From NCBI GenBank assembly GCA_963921795.1, contig OY997643.1:72594164-72658163 (forward strand): DNA of 64,000 bases, in the 5' to 3' direction. The notes below the pieces were generated by a model, which saw only the letters and a program-made list of their open reading frames with translations, was not told the DNA's origin and did not search any database. The number at the start of each line of letters is the position of its first letter. Position 1 is the first letter of the stretch. This DNA comes from Nannobrachium achirus (lineage: Eukaryota; Chordata; Actinopteri; Myctophiformes; Myctophidae). The translations under genes were made by a program, and so were the position numbers. This document shows, piece by piece, positions 33,001-45,700 of this stretch.

Positions 33001-33924
33001 TCCTTTTTCACCAACCAGCTTTAACCTGCCCCCCCCCCCCCCCCTTCTCTCTCTCTCTCTCTCTCAGGAGACACTGGAGAAAAACCTTTTCACTGTAAAG
33101 ATTGTGACAAGAGTTTCAGTGACTTATATAATCTGAAGAGACACCTGCGTACCCACACCGGAGAAAAACCTTTTCACTGTGAACATTGTGACAAGAGTTT
33201 CAGTGACTTATCTAACCTGAAAACCCACCAGTTTGTTCACACCGGAGAAAAACCTTTTCACTGTGAACATTGTGACAAGAGTTTCAATCAGTCATTTACT
33301 CTGAAAACCCACCAGCGTCTCCACACTGGAGAAAAACCTTTTAACTGTAAACATTGTGACAAGAGTTTCAATCAGTTATCTCACTTGAAAAGCCACCAGC
33401 GTGTTCACACTGGAGAAAAACCTTTTCACTGTAAACATTGTGACAAGAGTTTCAGTGATTCATCTACCCTGAAGACCCACACACGTGTTCACACTGGAGA
33501 AAAACCTTTTCACTGTAAACATTGTGATAAGAGTTTCAATGTCTTATCTACCCTGAAGAGACACCAGGGAGTTCACACTGGAGAAAAACCTTTTCACTGT
33601 AAACATTGTGACAAGAGTTTCAGTGTGTCATCTACCCTGAGGAAACACGAGCGTGTTCACACTGGAGAAAAACCTTTTCACTGTAAACATTGTGACAAGA
33701 GTTTCAGTGTGTCATCTACCCTGAAGAGCCACCAGCGTGTTCACACTGGAGAAAAACCTTTTCCCTGTAAACATTGTGACAAGAGTTTCAGTGAGTCATC
33801 TAATCTGAGGAACCACCAGCGTGTTCACACTGGAGAAAAACCTTTTCCCTGTGAACATTGTGACAAGAGTTTCAATCAGTCATCTAACTTGAAGACACAC
33901 CAAGGTGTCCACAGAAAAACCTAA
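30006..33924 (+). CDS. C2H2 zinc-finger protein with acidic EPPHIKEEQ repeats, 10 fingers (unit 2)
   Basis: Duplicate of the gene at 12965-17001, with the same exon plan: 29974-30075, 31531-32064 and 33068-33924, and the same splice dinucleotides and phases. The predicted product is 486 aa: short N-terminus (MNSPDSARAISIKQEEPVD, with Val where unit 1 has Glu), eight acidic repeats, an acidic Ser/Glu region and 10 fingers. Relative to unit 1 it lacks one acidic repeat and the 7th finger. Finger 5 changes its first contact residue from Val to Asp, and the last finger is rebuilt (QSTK to QSNT contacts, ending HRKT). Role and location are inferred as for the unit 1 gene. Both frames are open, so both copies may be expressed. 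An upstream exon is equally unresolved. Confidence 0.85.
30076..31530 (+). other. Intron 1 of the unit 2 gene
   Basis: Almost base-for-base the same as 13035-14489. The paired TGACGTCA sites lie at 30943-30950 and 30959-30966. There is no coding content. Confidence 0.65.
31602..31889 (+). repeat. Eight in-frame 36-bp coding repeats (EEPEPPHIKEEQ)
   Basis: Unit 4 is the EEQEPPHIKEEQ variant, which is unit 5 in the other gene. The size change therefore lies at least partly in the units before the variant. All eight keep the IKEE core. Confidence 0.95.
32065..33067 (+). other. Intron 2 of the unit 2 gene
   Basis: Near-identical to 15060-16060, including the C tract plus (TC)n before the acceptor. 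Small changes cluster at about 32808-32890 (a TTCTTTGCAG duplication and TCTACGGTG versus TCTTGGGTG). No gene is seen. Confidence 0.6.
33068..33924 (+). other. Zinc-finger exon, 10 C2H2 fingers
   Basis: Contact residues (-1,2,3,6) of fingers 1-10 are DYNR, DSNT, QFTT, QSHS, DSTT, VSTR, VSTR→absent duplicate, then VSTK, VSTS, ESNN and QSNT; that is, one of the paired VSTR fingers of unit 1 is missing. The last finger differs from its unit 1 counterpart at about nine bases within ~100 bp, far above the rate in the neighbouring 3' sequence. Confidence 0.9.
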
Positions 33925-33933
33925 TTGATGTCA

Positions 33934-33990
33934 CTACTTGACACACTGAAACACTTGTTACACTAACAAGTGTTTCAGTGTGTCAAGTAG
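33934..33990. repeat. Perfect 27-bp inverted repeat after the stop (unit 2)
   Basis: Arms 33934-33960 and 33964-33990 around a CAC loop, identical in layout to 17011-17067. The decayed finger continues after it. Confidence 0.95.
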
Positions 33991-35566
33991 TCTGAAGGCA
34001 CATCAGCGTATCCACATTCCACACTGGAGAGAAAAACCTCCAGTGTACAGCATGCATTGTGACAGACACTGGATGTTGGTGTATTTTCTGTAAGCTAAAT
34101 AAGTCGCTCTGCCCCAAGTAACCCATGTAAACCCGGGAACATGACGGTCGTGAGCGTTTACACATATACATATACTGTATTAGGAACAATAGAGGTCCAA
34201 GTATGCTACCTTGAGGAACGCCACAGCTTATGGGGGAAGAGACAGGGTACCGTTCACCTCCACCTCCACCTTAACACATGGGATGCTCAGGTTTATAACA
34301 TTTCTAGCTGTTGCTGCTGCCGCCGTTCACTCACGCTTTATTTTGAAGAGTCTCGGAAGCTTTGTGCGTGTGTACGTGGGTGTCCACTGACGATTGATTA
34401 AGATAATCCATTTGTTTACAAATGCTCGCGAAACTAAAATCCAAACCGCGGCCGACCATCGCGAATGAACACCTGCAATCGGACCAAGGCCACATCTATC
34501 TTAAGATAAAACGGAGTCAACGTGACCGGGCGTTATTTTCCAACAAAGACACATGGCTCACAGACTCTCATGGGACATCTGGACGTGCACGTGCACGTGG
34601 ACGCACGAGCACCCTCACCGGAGTGTGGATATGTATTTGTGTGTATGCATGCGTGCATGGTGTGTGGGTATATGTTGACCCTGAAAATAACTTTTTCATA
34701 AATGTGGAAAACAATTGTCGCTATACTCAGAGGATCAACTTAAGAATACCATAATGGCAGTTAATGGCTTATCTATCATTCATTTTAACAGCAGAAGTTT
34801 GTATAAGAACTTTGAATCTATCAGAAGCTTTCTGAGGCGTATTGAAAGTCCCTTTAATATAATAGCAATTTCTGAGACCTGGTTAAACGAAGAGAAAGGT
34901 GTTGATTTTAATTTGGAAGGGTATGAACTGAATTTCTCAAATAGGACAAATAAGAAATGTGGGGGGACGGCTATTTATGTAGACAATAGATTAAAATACA
35001 AGCTTATTGAAAGTATGACTATTGCTATTGACGATGTATGTGTGAATGTATCTCAATAGAGATAATTATGGAAAAAAAGAAAGTGTCATGATAAGCTGTG
35101 TGTACAGAGCCCCTGAAAACACCATTGAATCTTTTAAAAACTTTATGGAAGAGATATGTGCTAAAACGGACAAAGCTTGCTATATCTGCGGGGACTATAA
35201 CATAGACCTTTTAAACCCCAATCACAATATATTAATTGATGAATTTACAAATGCTATGTACAGTATGAGTTTTTATCCAATGATAACGAAACCAACATGA
35301 ATAACATCTCACTCTGTACAATTATAGACAATATTCACAAACAACATGAAGGAAAACTTGACTTATATAAATTATCTCTAAATCAAAAAAAGAAAAAAAA
35401 AGTCCTCCTAACACTCAGGTTGAACTAAAAATGTACAGGGTTAATTTAGAAAGAGTTTACAAAAATATGTTTTTGGATGTTTTAATAGATCACAGATTAA
35501 ACTGGAAATCCCACATACAGTTATTTTACTGTGTGGAAGTGTGGGGAAATACATACAGTAATCTAC

Positions 35567-36514
35567 TAGAGATGGGACGTTCGCGAACGAATCGAGTCTT
35601 TTGAACGGCTCTTTGAAATGAACGATGGGATCCGATTCGCAGTAGGGAGCCGTTGGGAAAGGTAGGCAACTCCACAGATATAAAGAGCTAGATGCATGCC
35701 TCGTTCGCCTCTGCAGTTAATTGGAGCGATGTGCAAAAGTTCTAGACCGGACTTCCTGAAAAAACCAAGGGAACGCTGTCAGTCAAAGTGACTACTGGCC
35801 AATCACAGCGTGTCTTTTCCGTGACTTATCCAAGGACCACAATTCAATTCAACAGAGCCAGTTCCGATGTTGCGCTGCTCAGCTGTTCTTATAGGCTGCA
35901 TACGTAAAGACCCGCCCACACCTGCCTCTGATTGGCTTACCGACTTCCGTATGTGTGACGCACGCGGAGGCAATGAACACGGAAGTGACGAAGATTCCCT
36001 TGGTTGCTAGATGCATACGCCCTCTAGCCGAAGGAGGCGTCTAGCTTTATATGTCTGTGGGCAACTCCTTTACATAAGTATACTGCAATCAATGTGGAAA
36101 TACTCTGCCACAGTAGAAGTTTGGAATGTTAATGTGTACTTGAGTAAATGTACACAAGTATGGGTATCAAAATATAGTAGAAAATCGCAAAGTACTCATC
36201 ATGCAGAATGTCCTGTTTCACAGGTTTCCCCAATTAATAAAATGTAGAAAAATCATTTGAAAATAGCAGATCTACAAGCTCACAAGCATTGCGAGCTTGT
36301 AGATCGGCTATTTTCAAATGGCAGGTAGGCCTATGTACCGATATATGTCCGACATAAATGTATATAGGGTTGTATAATTATTTGTAATTATAAACAAAAT
36401 CTACAAAGTAAGTAACTATAGTAACTGAAATGAGCCAGTCTATTGAACGGCTCTTTGAAAGGAACGGATCCCAGAGATCCGGCTCACTTCAACAAGCCAT
36501 AAATCCCATCTCTA
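35567..36514. mobile_element. hAT-like element in the LINE (unit 2)
   Basis: 948 bp, the same size as 18641-19588. TSD TAATCTAC / TAATATAC at 35559-35566 and 36515-36522 (7 of 8 match). The inner hairpin is at 36254-36320. Confidence 0.9.
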
Positions 36515-37301
36515 TAATATACATCCTTTATCCATATTACAAAAGAGGGCAATCAGAATAGTACATAAGGAATGGTACCATGAAGATACATATAATTTAT
36601 TTTTGAGGTCTTGTACATTGAAGCTTCCTGACCTAGTTGAGTTCAAAACTGCTCAACTAATGTTTAAAGCAAGAAACAAACTGCTCCCACCGAACATTCT
36701 GGCTTTGTTTACTGATAGGGAGGGTGGCTATGACCTTCGGTGGGAACTACATTTCAAACAAGCAAGTGCTCAGACCACCCTTAAGAGTATGTGCATTTCA
36801 GTTTGTGGAGTTAAGTTCTGGAACAGTTTGACAGAAGAGATCAAACATAGTAAAAATATTTTACAATAAAAAAAAAACTACTCAAATCCAATATCCTTGC
36901 TAAATACAGTATAATATAATCTTTCTACTTCTAGCATTTCTTTTAAATTTTTCATCAAATTGTCTGTTTATTTTTTTCATCGAATTAATTATTTGTCGTT
37001 GGAGTTTCATTTTTAATTTCACATTTCTGTACATTTATCCATTTATTCATTTAATCATTTATGCATGTATTCAGTATCTATTCATTTATCTCATTATCGT
37101 TAATATTCTCATTATCACTATTACTAGAAGGTAACATTGTATACTCTTATAAAATATTTTGATGTAGATGGAAATTCCCTTTATCATGGTTCCTTTATAT
37201 TCATTTATTTTAGTTATTCTCTTTTTTTCTGTTTTTTCTTTTTTTCTTCCTTTTCTTCATTCTTTTCTCATATCTGCTATAGGCCGATGTATCCTTGAAT
37301 T

Positions 37302-38085
37302 TTAAACACTGCAACAACCAATCATTGTAATTACACCTGGTTCGAATGATATCAACGCACTTAATGCGTAATATTCACGTGCTTTCAGACTCTTCAATGC
37401 AGAAAGTATCCAGGATACTTGGATCTCCAGTATCCAATATCTCACCAATGCAGAGATATTAGTAGTAAAATGTCGAGATCTAGTGGTCAACCTCAGAGGA
37501 GCGCAAAAATAAAACCTGAGGTGAATACCAGCCTCGAACCAGATGCCAAGTATGCTCTGTTCCCCGGTGTAACGCTCCACGCCACAGACCCCGACGGAGC
37601 GGCGCGGTATTGGGCGCCGATGACCCCCGTGAGTCGCCACCGAGGCGAGCGCTAGCGAGCCGAGTTGCCGCGACGAGCGGTGGGAACGGCGCCCAATCCC
37701 ACTCAGCCGTGTTACCGAGTTATGTGCCGTTATGGACAGAATAGTAAATATTCAGTCCCTTACTATCCACGTCTACCCCACTAACCACGTCAAAGATAAA
37801 TGCACAAAAAAGGAGTCACATCATCCGTTCATTAGCTCAGTCAGTAGAGCACGGATGCAACAAACCCACGGTTTGGGTTGGATTCCCCTGAGGGGAATAA
37901 TATTCAAGGCGAGAGATATCGGCGCATGCGTACTTCAAAGTGCACAGAGAACAGGATACCGTGGATACTCCACCGTGGATACTCCTCCATGGATACCCAG
38001 TGGATATTCTCTGCATTCAAACGTCGGAGAAATGGTGAAAAAGTCGGATTGAATGCGAAGAGAGCAGTCGAAGCCGGTGGTAATT
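37302..38085. mobile_element. Unclassified insertion in LINE 3' region (unit 2)
   Basis: Counterpart of 20377-21160, including the TATTGGGCGCCG inverted pair and the tRNA-like stretch at about 37825-37899. Confidence 0.5.
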
Positions 38086-38248
38086 ACTCCATGTATACTA
38101 GGATAGGCATTCATAAGCTTTCAGCTTCAGCCTATTCCTTTTGATCACCTGTAACAATGAATAAGTGGATGTATGACCTGATAAATGTATGTGAGTGATC
38201 AAATAAACTAAACTAAACTAAACCACCTGTTCCCTCCCCACCAGGAAA

Positions 38249-38470
38249 TAGTGCATCCAGCTCACAGCAGCGCTAACAAGACTGATAGCTTTTAATTTAT
38301 CCATCAGAATGGAGTTATTTATGGTGTAAAATGCCTTCTGGAGGTCCAGCATGACTGCAATGTTGCAATATTTGTCCAAATCCACCTTAGATTTGATGCA
38401 GTCGTTCAGAGAAGGCGTGTGTCAGTGGAGTGGGATTCTCTGAGGCCAGATTGTCAGAAATGAACATTTA
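38249..38470 (-). mobile_element. LINE reverse-transcriptase fragment, antisense (unit 2)
   Basis: Third copy of the fragment at 281-510, with the same minus-strand RT peptide. Confidence 0.7.
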
Positions 38471-38535
38471 GGCTGAAACGACAACACAAAACAAGTCCTG
38501 GGAACTTGTTTCCATTGTGGTCCTATACAGTAGAG

Positions 38536-39138
38536 CAGGGGTTTTCAAAGTGGGTGACGGGGCACCCTGGGGTGACGGGGCACCCTGGGGTGCCGCGACG
38601 GCAGTCCAGGGGTGCCGCGAGATAATTTGATAATATTTGGAATTCATTTGGACACTTGAAAAAAATATTTATCATTTTAAACTTGAAGTACAAAGTTATT
38701 TTCAGTCAGTTCTAACCAAATCTCAACGTTTTCCTCTTAACATAATCACTAACATTTCGTGAATGTCGGGCAGAAACCTTGTATCTCCAAGTTTCAAATG
38801 TGTACGTCTTTTGCCCTGCTTCATCATACATACAAGACCGTCGCACAAAACTATTGAAAACAGCCGATCTACAAGCACACGATGCCTCACATTTGTGTGC
38901 TTGTAGATCTGCTGTTTTCACTAGTTTAGTACATTTTATAGATGATAAATACAAAACAAACAGTTTTGGACATACAAGGTTTCCACCCGACAACGATGAT
39001 ATGCTATAAATATAAGGTGCTGGGAGTGAAAATTATAATGTAGTGGTGCCTCGGATTAAAAGATATAATGTAGGGGTGCCTCGGATTAAAAAATATATTT
39101 ATGGGGTGCCCTGAGACAAAAAGGTTTGGGAACCCCTG
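38536..39138. mobile_element. hAT-like element (unit 2 copy)
   Basis: Ends CAGGGGTTTTCAAAG and TTTGGGAACCCCTG. The left flank is CAGTAGAG and the right flank GTGTAGGG, the same mismatch as in unit 1. It contains a single AACATAATCACTAACATTTC unit and one GATCTACAAG hairpin. Confidence 0.85.
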
Positions 39139-39680
39139 GTGTAGGGTATCTTGTACAGCAGGCCCATTGTGATACCATACGTGGACCCCACAGTCAAAGT
39201 GGCTCTTGCTAGAGTCTTTTGTGTATTTTTACTGACCAGCGGGGCGATCCTCTGTAAAAAAAAGATTTTTTTTCTTCCTTTTTTCATTATCATTATTCAG
39301 TGTTGATTTCGTCGACAAACTATGACGTGTTTTTTTTTCCACAGACGAAAACGAAATAAAAATGAAATAAAAACTGCTGTGATGACTAAAACTAAGACTG
39401 AACATATAAACAATGTCGTCAGCAAAATAAAAACTACACTAAAACATTACAGTTTACAGTTTAGGCATTTAGCAGACGCTTTTAATCCAAAGCGATTTAC
39501 AAGCGGTAGCTTGGGAAATGGAAGGCTCCTAGTTCAAACCATGGCTCCCCCAGAGTTGGTGTTGAAGTGTCCTTATATATATATATATAATTCTATATGT
39601 AGCCCTGTTATTATTTTGGGTTAATAAGAAGAGACATTATTTGAAATGCTGCTATTTTGAAAGATATACTGTAACAGTTA
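39139..39680. other. Unit 2 tail and stub of a third unit
   Basis: 39139-39591 repeats the MITE remnant, SINE/LINE-tail module (about 39460-39510) and (TA)n of unit 1. 39592-39680 (TCTATATGTAGCCCTG to CTGTAACAGTTA) is the start of a third unit, cut off where unrelated sequence begins. No gene. Confidence 0.85.
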
Positions 39681-39785
39681 TGTATGCGATAAGGTCTTGC
39701 TGCGCGGTCATTACGGCTTATATGGACACGACGGGGTGATAATTCCCCGAGGCGGAGCCGAGGGGAATTATCAGCCCGAAGTGTG
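39681..39785. mobile_element. Transposon-like edge of the satellite
   Basis: GGTGATAATTCCCC and GGGGAATTATCA are inverted around GAGGCGGAGCCGA, then CCCGAAGTGTGTAATGGATTATG leads without a break into the first satellite monomer. The layout suggests the monomer was amplified from within or beside this element. The family is not assigned. Confidence 0.45.
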
Positions 39786-42700
39786 TAATGGATTATGTGT
39801 AATGGATTATGGTAATATTTGTCGAATTTATTATAAATTATTGGCACTGTAAAACAGGTTGGGAATATTTTTAGAGGTACTTAGGTACATCATGAACAAG
39901 GTGATATAGTTGTTTTATGGTAACAAACTTCTTAATTTTTATCAGATTTTAAACTTTTTGCTGTATAGCGAATGGATGGTATTATTTGTCGAATTTATTA
40001 TACTTTATTGGCACAGTAAAACAGGTTGGGAATATTTTTAGAGGTACTTAGGTACATCATGAACAAGGTGACATAGTTGTTTTATGGTAACAAACTTCTT
40101 AATTTTTATCTGATTTTATACTATTTGCTGTATAGCGAATGGATGGTATTATTTGTCGAATTTATTATAAATTATTGGCACAGTAAAACAGGTTGGGAAT
40201 ATTTTTAGAGGTACTTAGGTACATCATGAACAAGGTGACATAGTTGTTTTATGGTAACAAACCTTCCTAATTTTTATCTGATTTTATACTATTTGCTGTA
40301 TAGCGAATGGATGGTATTATTTGTCGAATTTATTATAAATTATTGGCACAGTAAAACAGGTTGGGAATATTTTTAGAGGTACTTAGGTACATCATGAACA
40401 AGGTGATATAGTTGTTTTATGGTAACAAACCTTCCTAATTTTTATCTGATTTTATACTATTTGCTGTATAGCGGATGGATTATGTTAATATTTGTAGAAT
40501 TTATTATAAATTATTGGCACAGTTAAACAGGTCGGGAATATTTTTAGAGGTACTTAGGTACATAATGAACAAGGGGATATAGTTGTTTTATGGTAACAAA
40601 CTTCTTAATTTTTATCTGATTTTATACTATTTGCTGTATAGCGAATGGATTATGGTAATATTTGTCGAATTTATTATAAATTATTGGCACTGTAAAACAG
40701 GTTGGGAATATTTTTAGAGGTACTTAGGTACATCATGAACAAGGTGATATAGTTGTTTTATGGTAACAAACCTTCTTAATTTTTATCTGATTTTATACTA
40801 TTTGCTGTTTAGCGAATGGATTATGGTAATATTTGTCGAATTTATTATAAATTATTGGCACTGTAAAACAGGTTGGGAATATTTTTAGAGGTACTTAGGT
40901 ACATCATGAACAAGGTGATATAGTTGTTTTATGGTAACAAACTTCTTAATTTTTATCAGATTTTAAACTTTTTGCTGTATAGCGAATGGATGGTAATATT
41001 TGTCGAATTTATTATACTTTATTGGCACAGTAAAACAGGTTGGGAATACTTTTTAGAGGTACTTAGGTACATCATGAACAAGGGGATATAGTTGTTTTAT
41101 GGTAACAAATCTTCTTAATTTTCATCAGATTTAATACTTTTTGCTGTATAGCGAATGGATGGTAATATTTGTCGAATTTATTATAATTTATTGGCACAGT
41201 AAAACAGGTTGGGAATATTTTTTAGAGGTACTTAGGTACATCATGAAGAAGGGGATATAGTTGTTTAATGGTAACAAATCTTCTTAATTTTTATCAGATT
41301 TTAAACTTTTTGATGTATAGCGAATGGATGGTAATATTTGTCGAATTTATTATAATTTATTGGCACAGTAAAACAGGTTGGGAATACTTTTTAGAGGTAC
41401 TTAGGTACATCATGAACAAGGGGATATAGTTGTTTTATGGTAACAAACCTTCTTAATTTGTATCTGATTTTATACTATTTGCTGTATAGCGAATGGATTA
41501 TGGTAATATTTGTAGAATTTATTATAAATTATTGGCACAGTTAAACAAGTTGGGAATATTTTTAGAGTTACTTAGGTACATCATGAACAAGGTGATATAG
41601 TTGTTTTATGGTAACAAACCTTCCTAATTTTTATCTGATTTTATACTATTTGCTGTATAGCGAATGGATGGTATTATTTGTCGAATTTATTATAAATTAT
41701 TGGCACAGTAAAACAGGTTGGGAATATTTTTAGAGGTACTTAGGTACATCATGAACAAGGTGACATAGTTGTTTTATGGTAACAAACTTCTTAATTTTTA
41801 TCTGATTTTATACTATTTGCTGTATAGCGAATGGATGGTATTATTTGTCGAATTTATTATAAATTATTGGCACAGTAAAACAGGTTTGGAATATTTTTAG
41901 AGGTACTTAGGTACATCATGAACAAGGTGATATAGTTGTTTTATGGTAACAAACCTTCCTAATTTTTATCTGATTTTATACTATTTGCTGTATAGCGGAT
42001 GGATTATGTTAATATTTGTAGAATTTATTATAAATTATTGGCACAGTTAAACAGGTCGGGAATATTTTTAGAGGTACTTAGGTACATCATGAACAAGGGG
42101 ATATAGTTGTTTTATGGTAACAAACTTCTTAATTTTTATCTGATTTTATACTATTTGCTGTATAGCGAATGGATTATGGTAATATTTGTAGAATTTATTA
42201 TAAATTATTGGCACTGTAAAACAGGTTGGGAATATTTTTAGAGGTACTTAGGTACATCATGAACAAGGTGATATAGTTGTTTTATGGTAACAAACCTTCC
42301 TAATTTTTATCTGATTTTATACTATTTGCTGTATAGCGGATGGATTATGTTAATATTTGTAGAATTTATTATAAATTATTGGCACAGTTAAACAGGTCGG
42401 GAATATTTTTAGAGGTACTTAGGTACATAATGAACAAGGGGATATAGTTGTTTTATGGTAACAAACTTCTTAATTTTTATCTGATTTTATACTATTTGCT
42501 GTATAGCGAATGGATTATGGTAATATTTGTCGAATTTATTATAAATTATTGGCACTGTAAAACAGGTTGGGAATATTTTTAGAGGTACTTAGGTACATCA
42601 TGAACAAGGTGATATAGTTGTTTTATGGTAACAAACCTTCTTAATTTTTATCTGATTTTATACTATTTGCTGTTTAGCGAATGGATTATGGTAATATTTG

Positions 42701-45700
42701 TCGAATTTATTATAAATTATTGGCACTGTAAAACAGGTTGGGAATATTTTTAGAGGTACTTAGGTACATCATGAACAAGGTGATATAGTTGTTTTATGGT
42801 AACAAATCTTCTTAATTTTCATCAGATTTAATACTTTTTGCTGTATAGCGAATGGATGGTAATATTTGTCGAATTTATTATAATTTATTGGCACAGTAAA
42901 ACAGGTTGGGAATATTTTTTAGAGGTACTTAGGTACATCATGAAGAAGGGGATATAGTTGTTTAATGGTAACAAATCTTCTTAATTTTTATCAGATTTTA
43001 AACTTTTTGATGTATAGCGAATGGATGGTAATATTTGTCGAATTTATTATAATTTATTGGCACAGTAAAACAGGTTGGGAATACTTTTTAGAGGTACTTA
43101 GGTACATCATGAACAAGGGGATATAGTTGTTTTATGGTAACAAACCTTCTTAATTTGTATCTGATTTTATACTATTTGCTGTATAGCGAATGGATTATGG
43201 TAATATTTGTAGAATTTATTATAAATTATTGGCACAGTTAAACAAGTTGGGAATATTTTTAGAGTTACTTAGGTACATCATGAACAAGGTGATATAGTTG
43301 TTTTATGGTAACAAACCTTCCTAATTTTTATCTGATTTTATACTATTTGCTGTATAGCGAATGGATGGTATTATTTGTCGAATTTATTATAAATTATTGG
43401 CACAGTAAAACAGGTTGGGAATATTTTTAGAGGTACTTAGGTACATCATGAACAAGGTGACATAGTTGTTTTATGGTAACAAACTTCTTAATTTTTATCT
43501 GATTTTATACTATTTGCTGTATAGCGAATGGATGGTATTATTTGTCGAATTTATTATAAATTATTGGCACAGTAAAACAGGTTTGGAATATTTTTAGAGG
43601 TACTTAGGTACATCATGAACAAGGTGATATAGTTGTTTTATGGTAACAAACCTTCCTAATTTTTATCTGATTTTATACTATTTGCTGTATAGCGGATGGA
43701 TTATGTTAATATTTGTAGAATTTATTATAAATTATTGGCACAGTTAAACAGGTCGGGAATATTTTTTGAGGTACTTAGGTACATCATGAACAAGGGGATA
43801 TAGTTGTTTTATGGTAACAAACTTCTTAATTTTTATCTGATTTTATACTATTTGCTGTATAGCGAATGGATTATGGTAATATTTGTAGAATTTATTATAA
43901 ATTATTGGCACTGTAAAACAGGTTGGGAATATTTTTAGAGGTACTTAGGTACATCATGAACAAGGTGATATAGTTGTTTTATGGTAACAAACCTTCTTAA
44001 TTTTTATCTGATTTTATACTATTTGCTGTTTAGCGAATGGATTATGGTAATATTTGTCGAATTTATTATAAATTATTGGCACTGTAAAACAGGTTGGGAA
44101 TATTTTTAGAGGTACTTAGGTACATCATGAACAAGGTGATATAGTTGTTTTATGGTAACAAACCTTCTTAATTTTTATCTGATTTTATACTATTTGCTGT
44201 TTAGCGAATGGATTATGGTAATATTTGTCGAATTTATTATAAATTATTGGCACTGTAAAACAGGTTGGGAATATTTTTAGAGGTACTTAGGTACATCATG
44301 AACAAGGGGATATAGTTGTTTTATGGTAACAAACTTCTTAATTTTTATCTGATTTTATACTATTTGCTGTATAGCGAATGGATTATGGTAATATTTGTAG
44401 AATTTATTATAAATTATTGGCACTGTAAAACAGGTTGGGAATATTTTTAGAGGTACTTAGGTACATCATGAACAAGGTGATATAGTTGTTTTATGGTAAC
44501 AAACCTTCTTAATTTTTATCTGATTTTATACTATTTGCTGTTTAGCGAATGGATTATGGTAATATTTGTCGAATTTATTATAAATTATTGGCACTGTAAA
44601 ACAGGTTGGGAATATTTTTAGAGGTACTTAGGTACATCATGAACAAGGTGATATAGTTGTTTTATGGTAACAAACTTCTTAATTTTTATCAGATTTTAAA
44701 CTTTTTGCTGTATAGCGAATGGATGGTATTATTTGTCGAATTTATTATACTTTATTGGCACAGTAAAACAGGTTGGGAATATTTTTAGAGGTACTTAGGT
44801 ACATCATGAACAAGGTGACATAGTTGTTTTATGGTAACAAACTTCTTAATTTTTATCTGATTTTATACTATTTGCTGTATAGCGAATGGATGGTATTATT
44901 TGTCGAATTTATTATAAATTATTGGCACAGTAAAACAGGTTGGGAATATTTTTAGAGGTACTTAGGTACATCATGAACAAGGTGACATAGTTGTTTTATG
45001 GTAACAAAACTTCCTAATTTTTATCTGATTTTATACTATTTGCTGTATAGCGAATGGATGGTATTATTTGTCGAATTTATTATAAATTATTGGCACAGTA
45101 AAACAGGTTGGGAATATTTTTAGAGGTACTTAGGTACATCATGAACAAGGTGATATAGTTGTTTTATGGTAACAAACCTTCCTAATTTTTATCTGATTTT
45201 ATACTATTTGCTGTATAGCGGATGGATTATGTTAATATTTGTAGAATTTATTCTAAATTATTGGCACAGTTAAACAGGTCGGGAATATTTTTAGAGGTAC
45301 TTAGGTACATCATGAACAAGGGGATATAGTTGTTTTATGGTAACAAACTTCTTAATTTTTATCTGATTTTATACTATTTGCTGTATAGCGAATGGATTAT
45401 GGTAATATTTGTCGAATTTATTATAAATTATTGGCACTGTAAAACAGGTTGGGAATATTTTTAGAGGTACTTAGGTACATCATGAACAAGGTGATATAGT
45501 TGTTTTATGGTAACAAACCTTCTTAATTTTTATCTGATTTTATACTATTTGCTGTTTAGCGAATGGATTATGGTAATATTTGTCGAATTTATTATAAATT
45601 ATTGGCACTGTAAAACAGGTTGGGAATATTTTTAGAGGTACTTAGGTACATCATGAACAAGGTGATATAGTTGTTTTATGGTAACAAACTTCTTAATTTT

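Larger units (their letters stand above)
34422..38223 (+). mobile_element. Dead non-LTR retrotransposon, unit 2 copy
   Basis: Same truncated and interrupted LINE as 17499-21298: endonuclease pieces at 34715-35300, RT end at about 35440-35560, C-terminal piece at 36550-36869 and (AAACT)n-like 3' tail at about 38203-38223. The shared RT loss, frame changes and nested insertions show it was already dead before the duplication. Confidence 0.85.
23729..39591. repeat. Segmental duplication, unit 2
   Basis: Second copy of the block described for 4527-23728, in the same orientation. It lacks the 5625 nest, the family B Helitron, the minisatellite expansion and the TA MITE, and keeps about 130 bp (near 25016-25148), a full hAT MITE (27016-27436) and about 390 bp (29061-29447) absent from unit 1. 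Confidence 0.95.
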
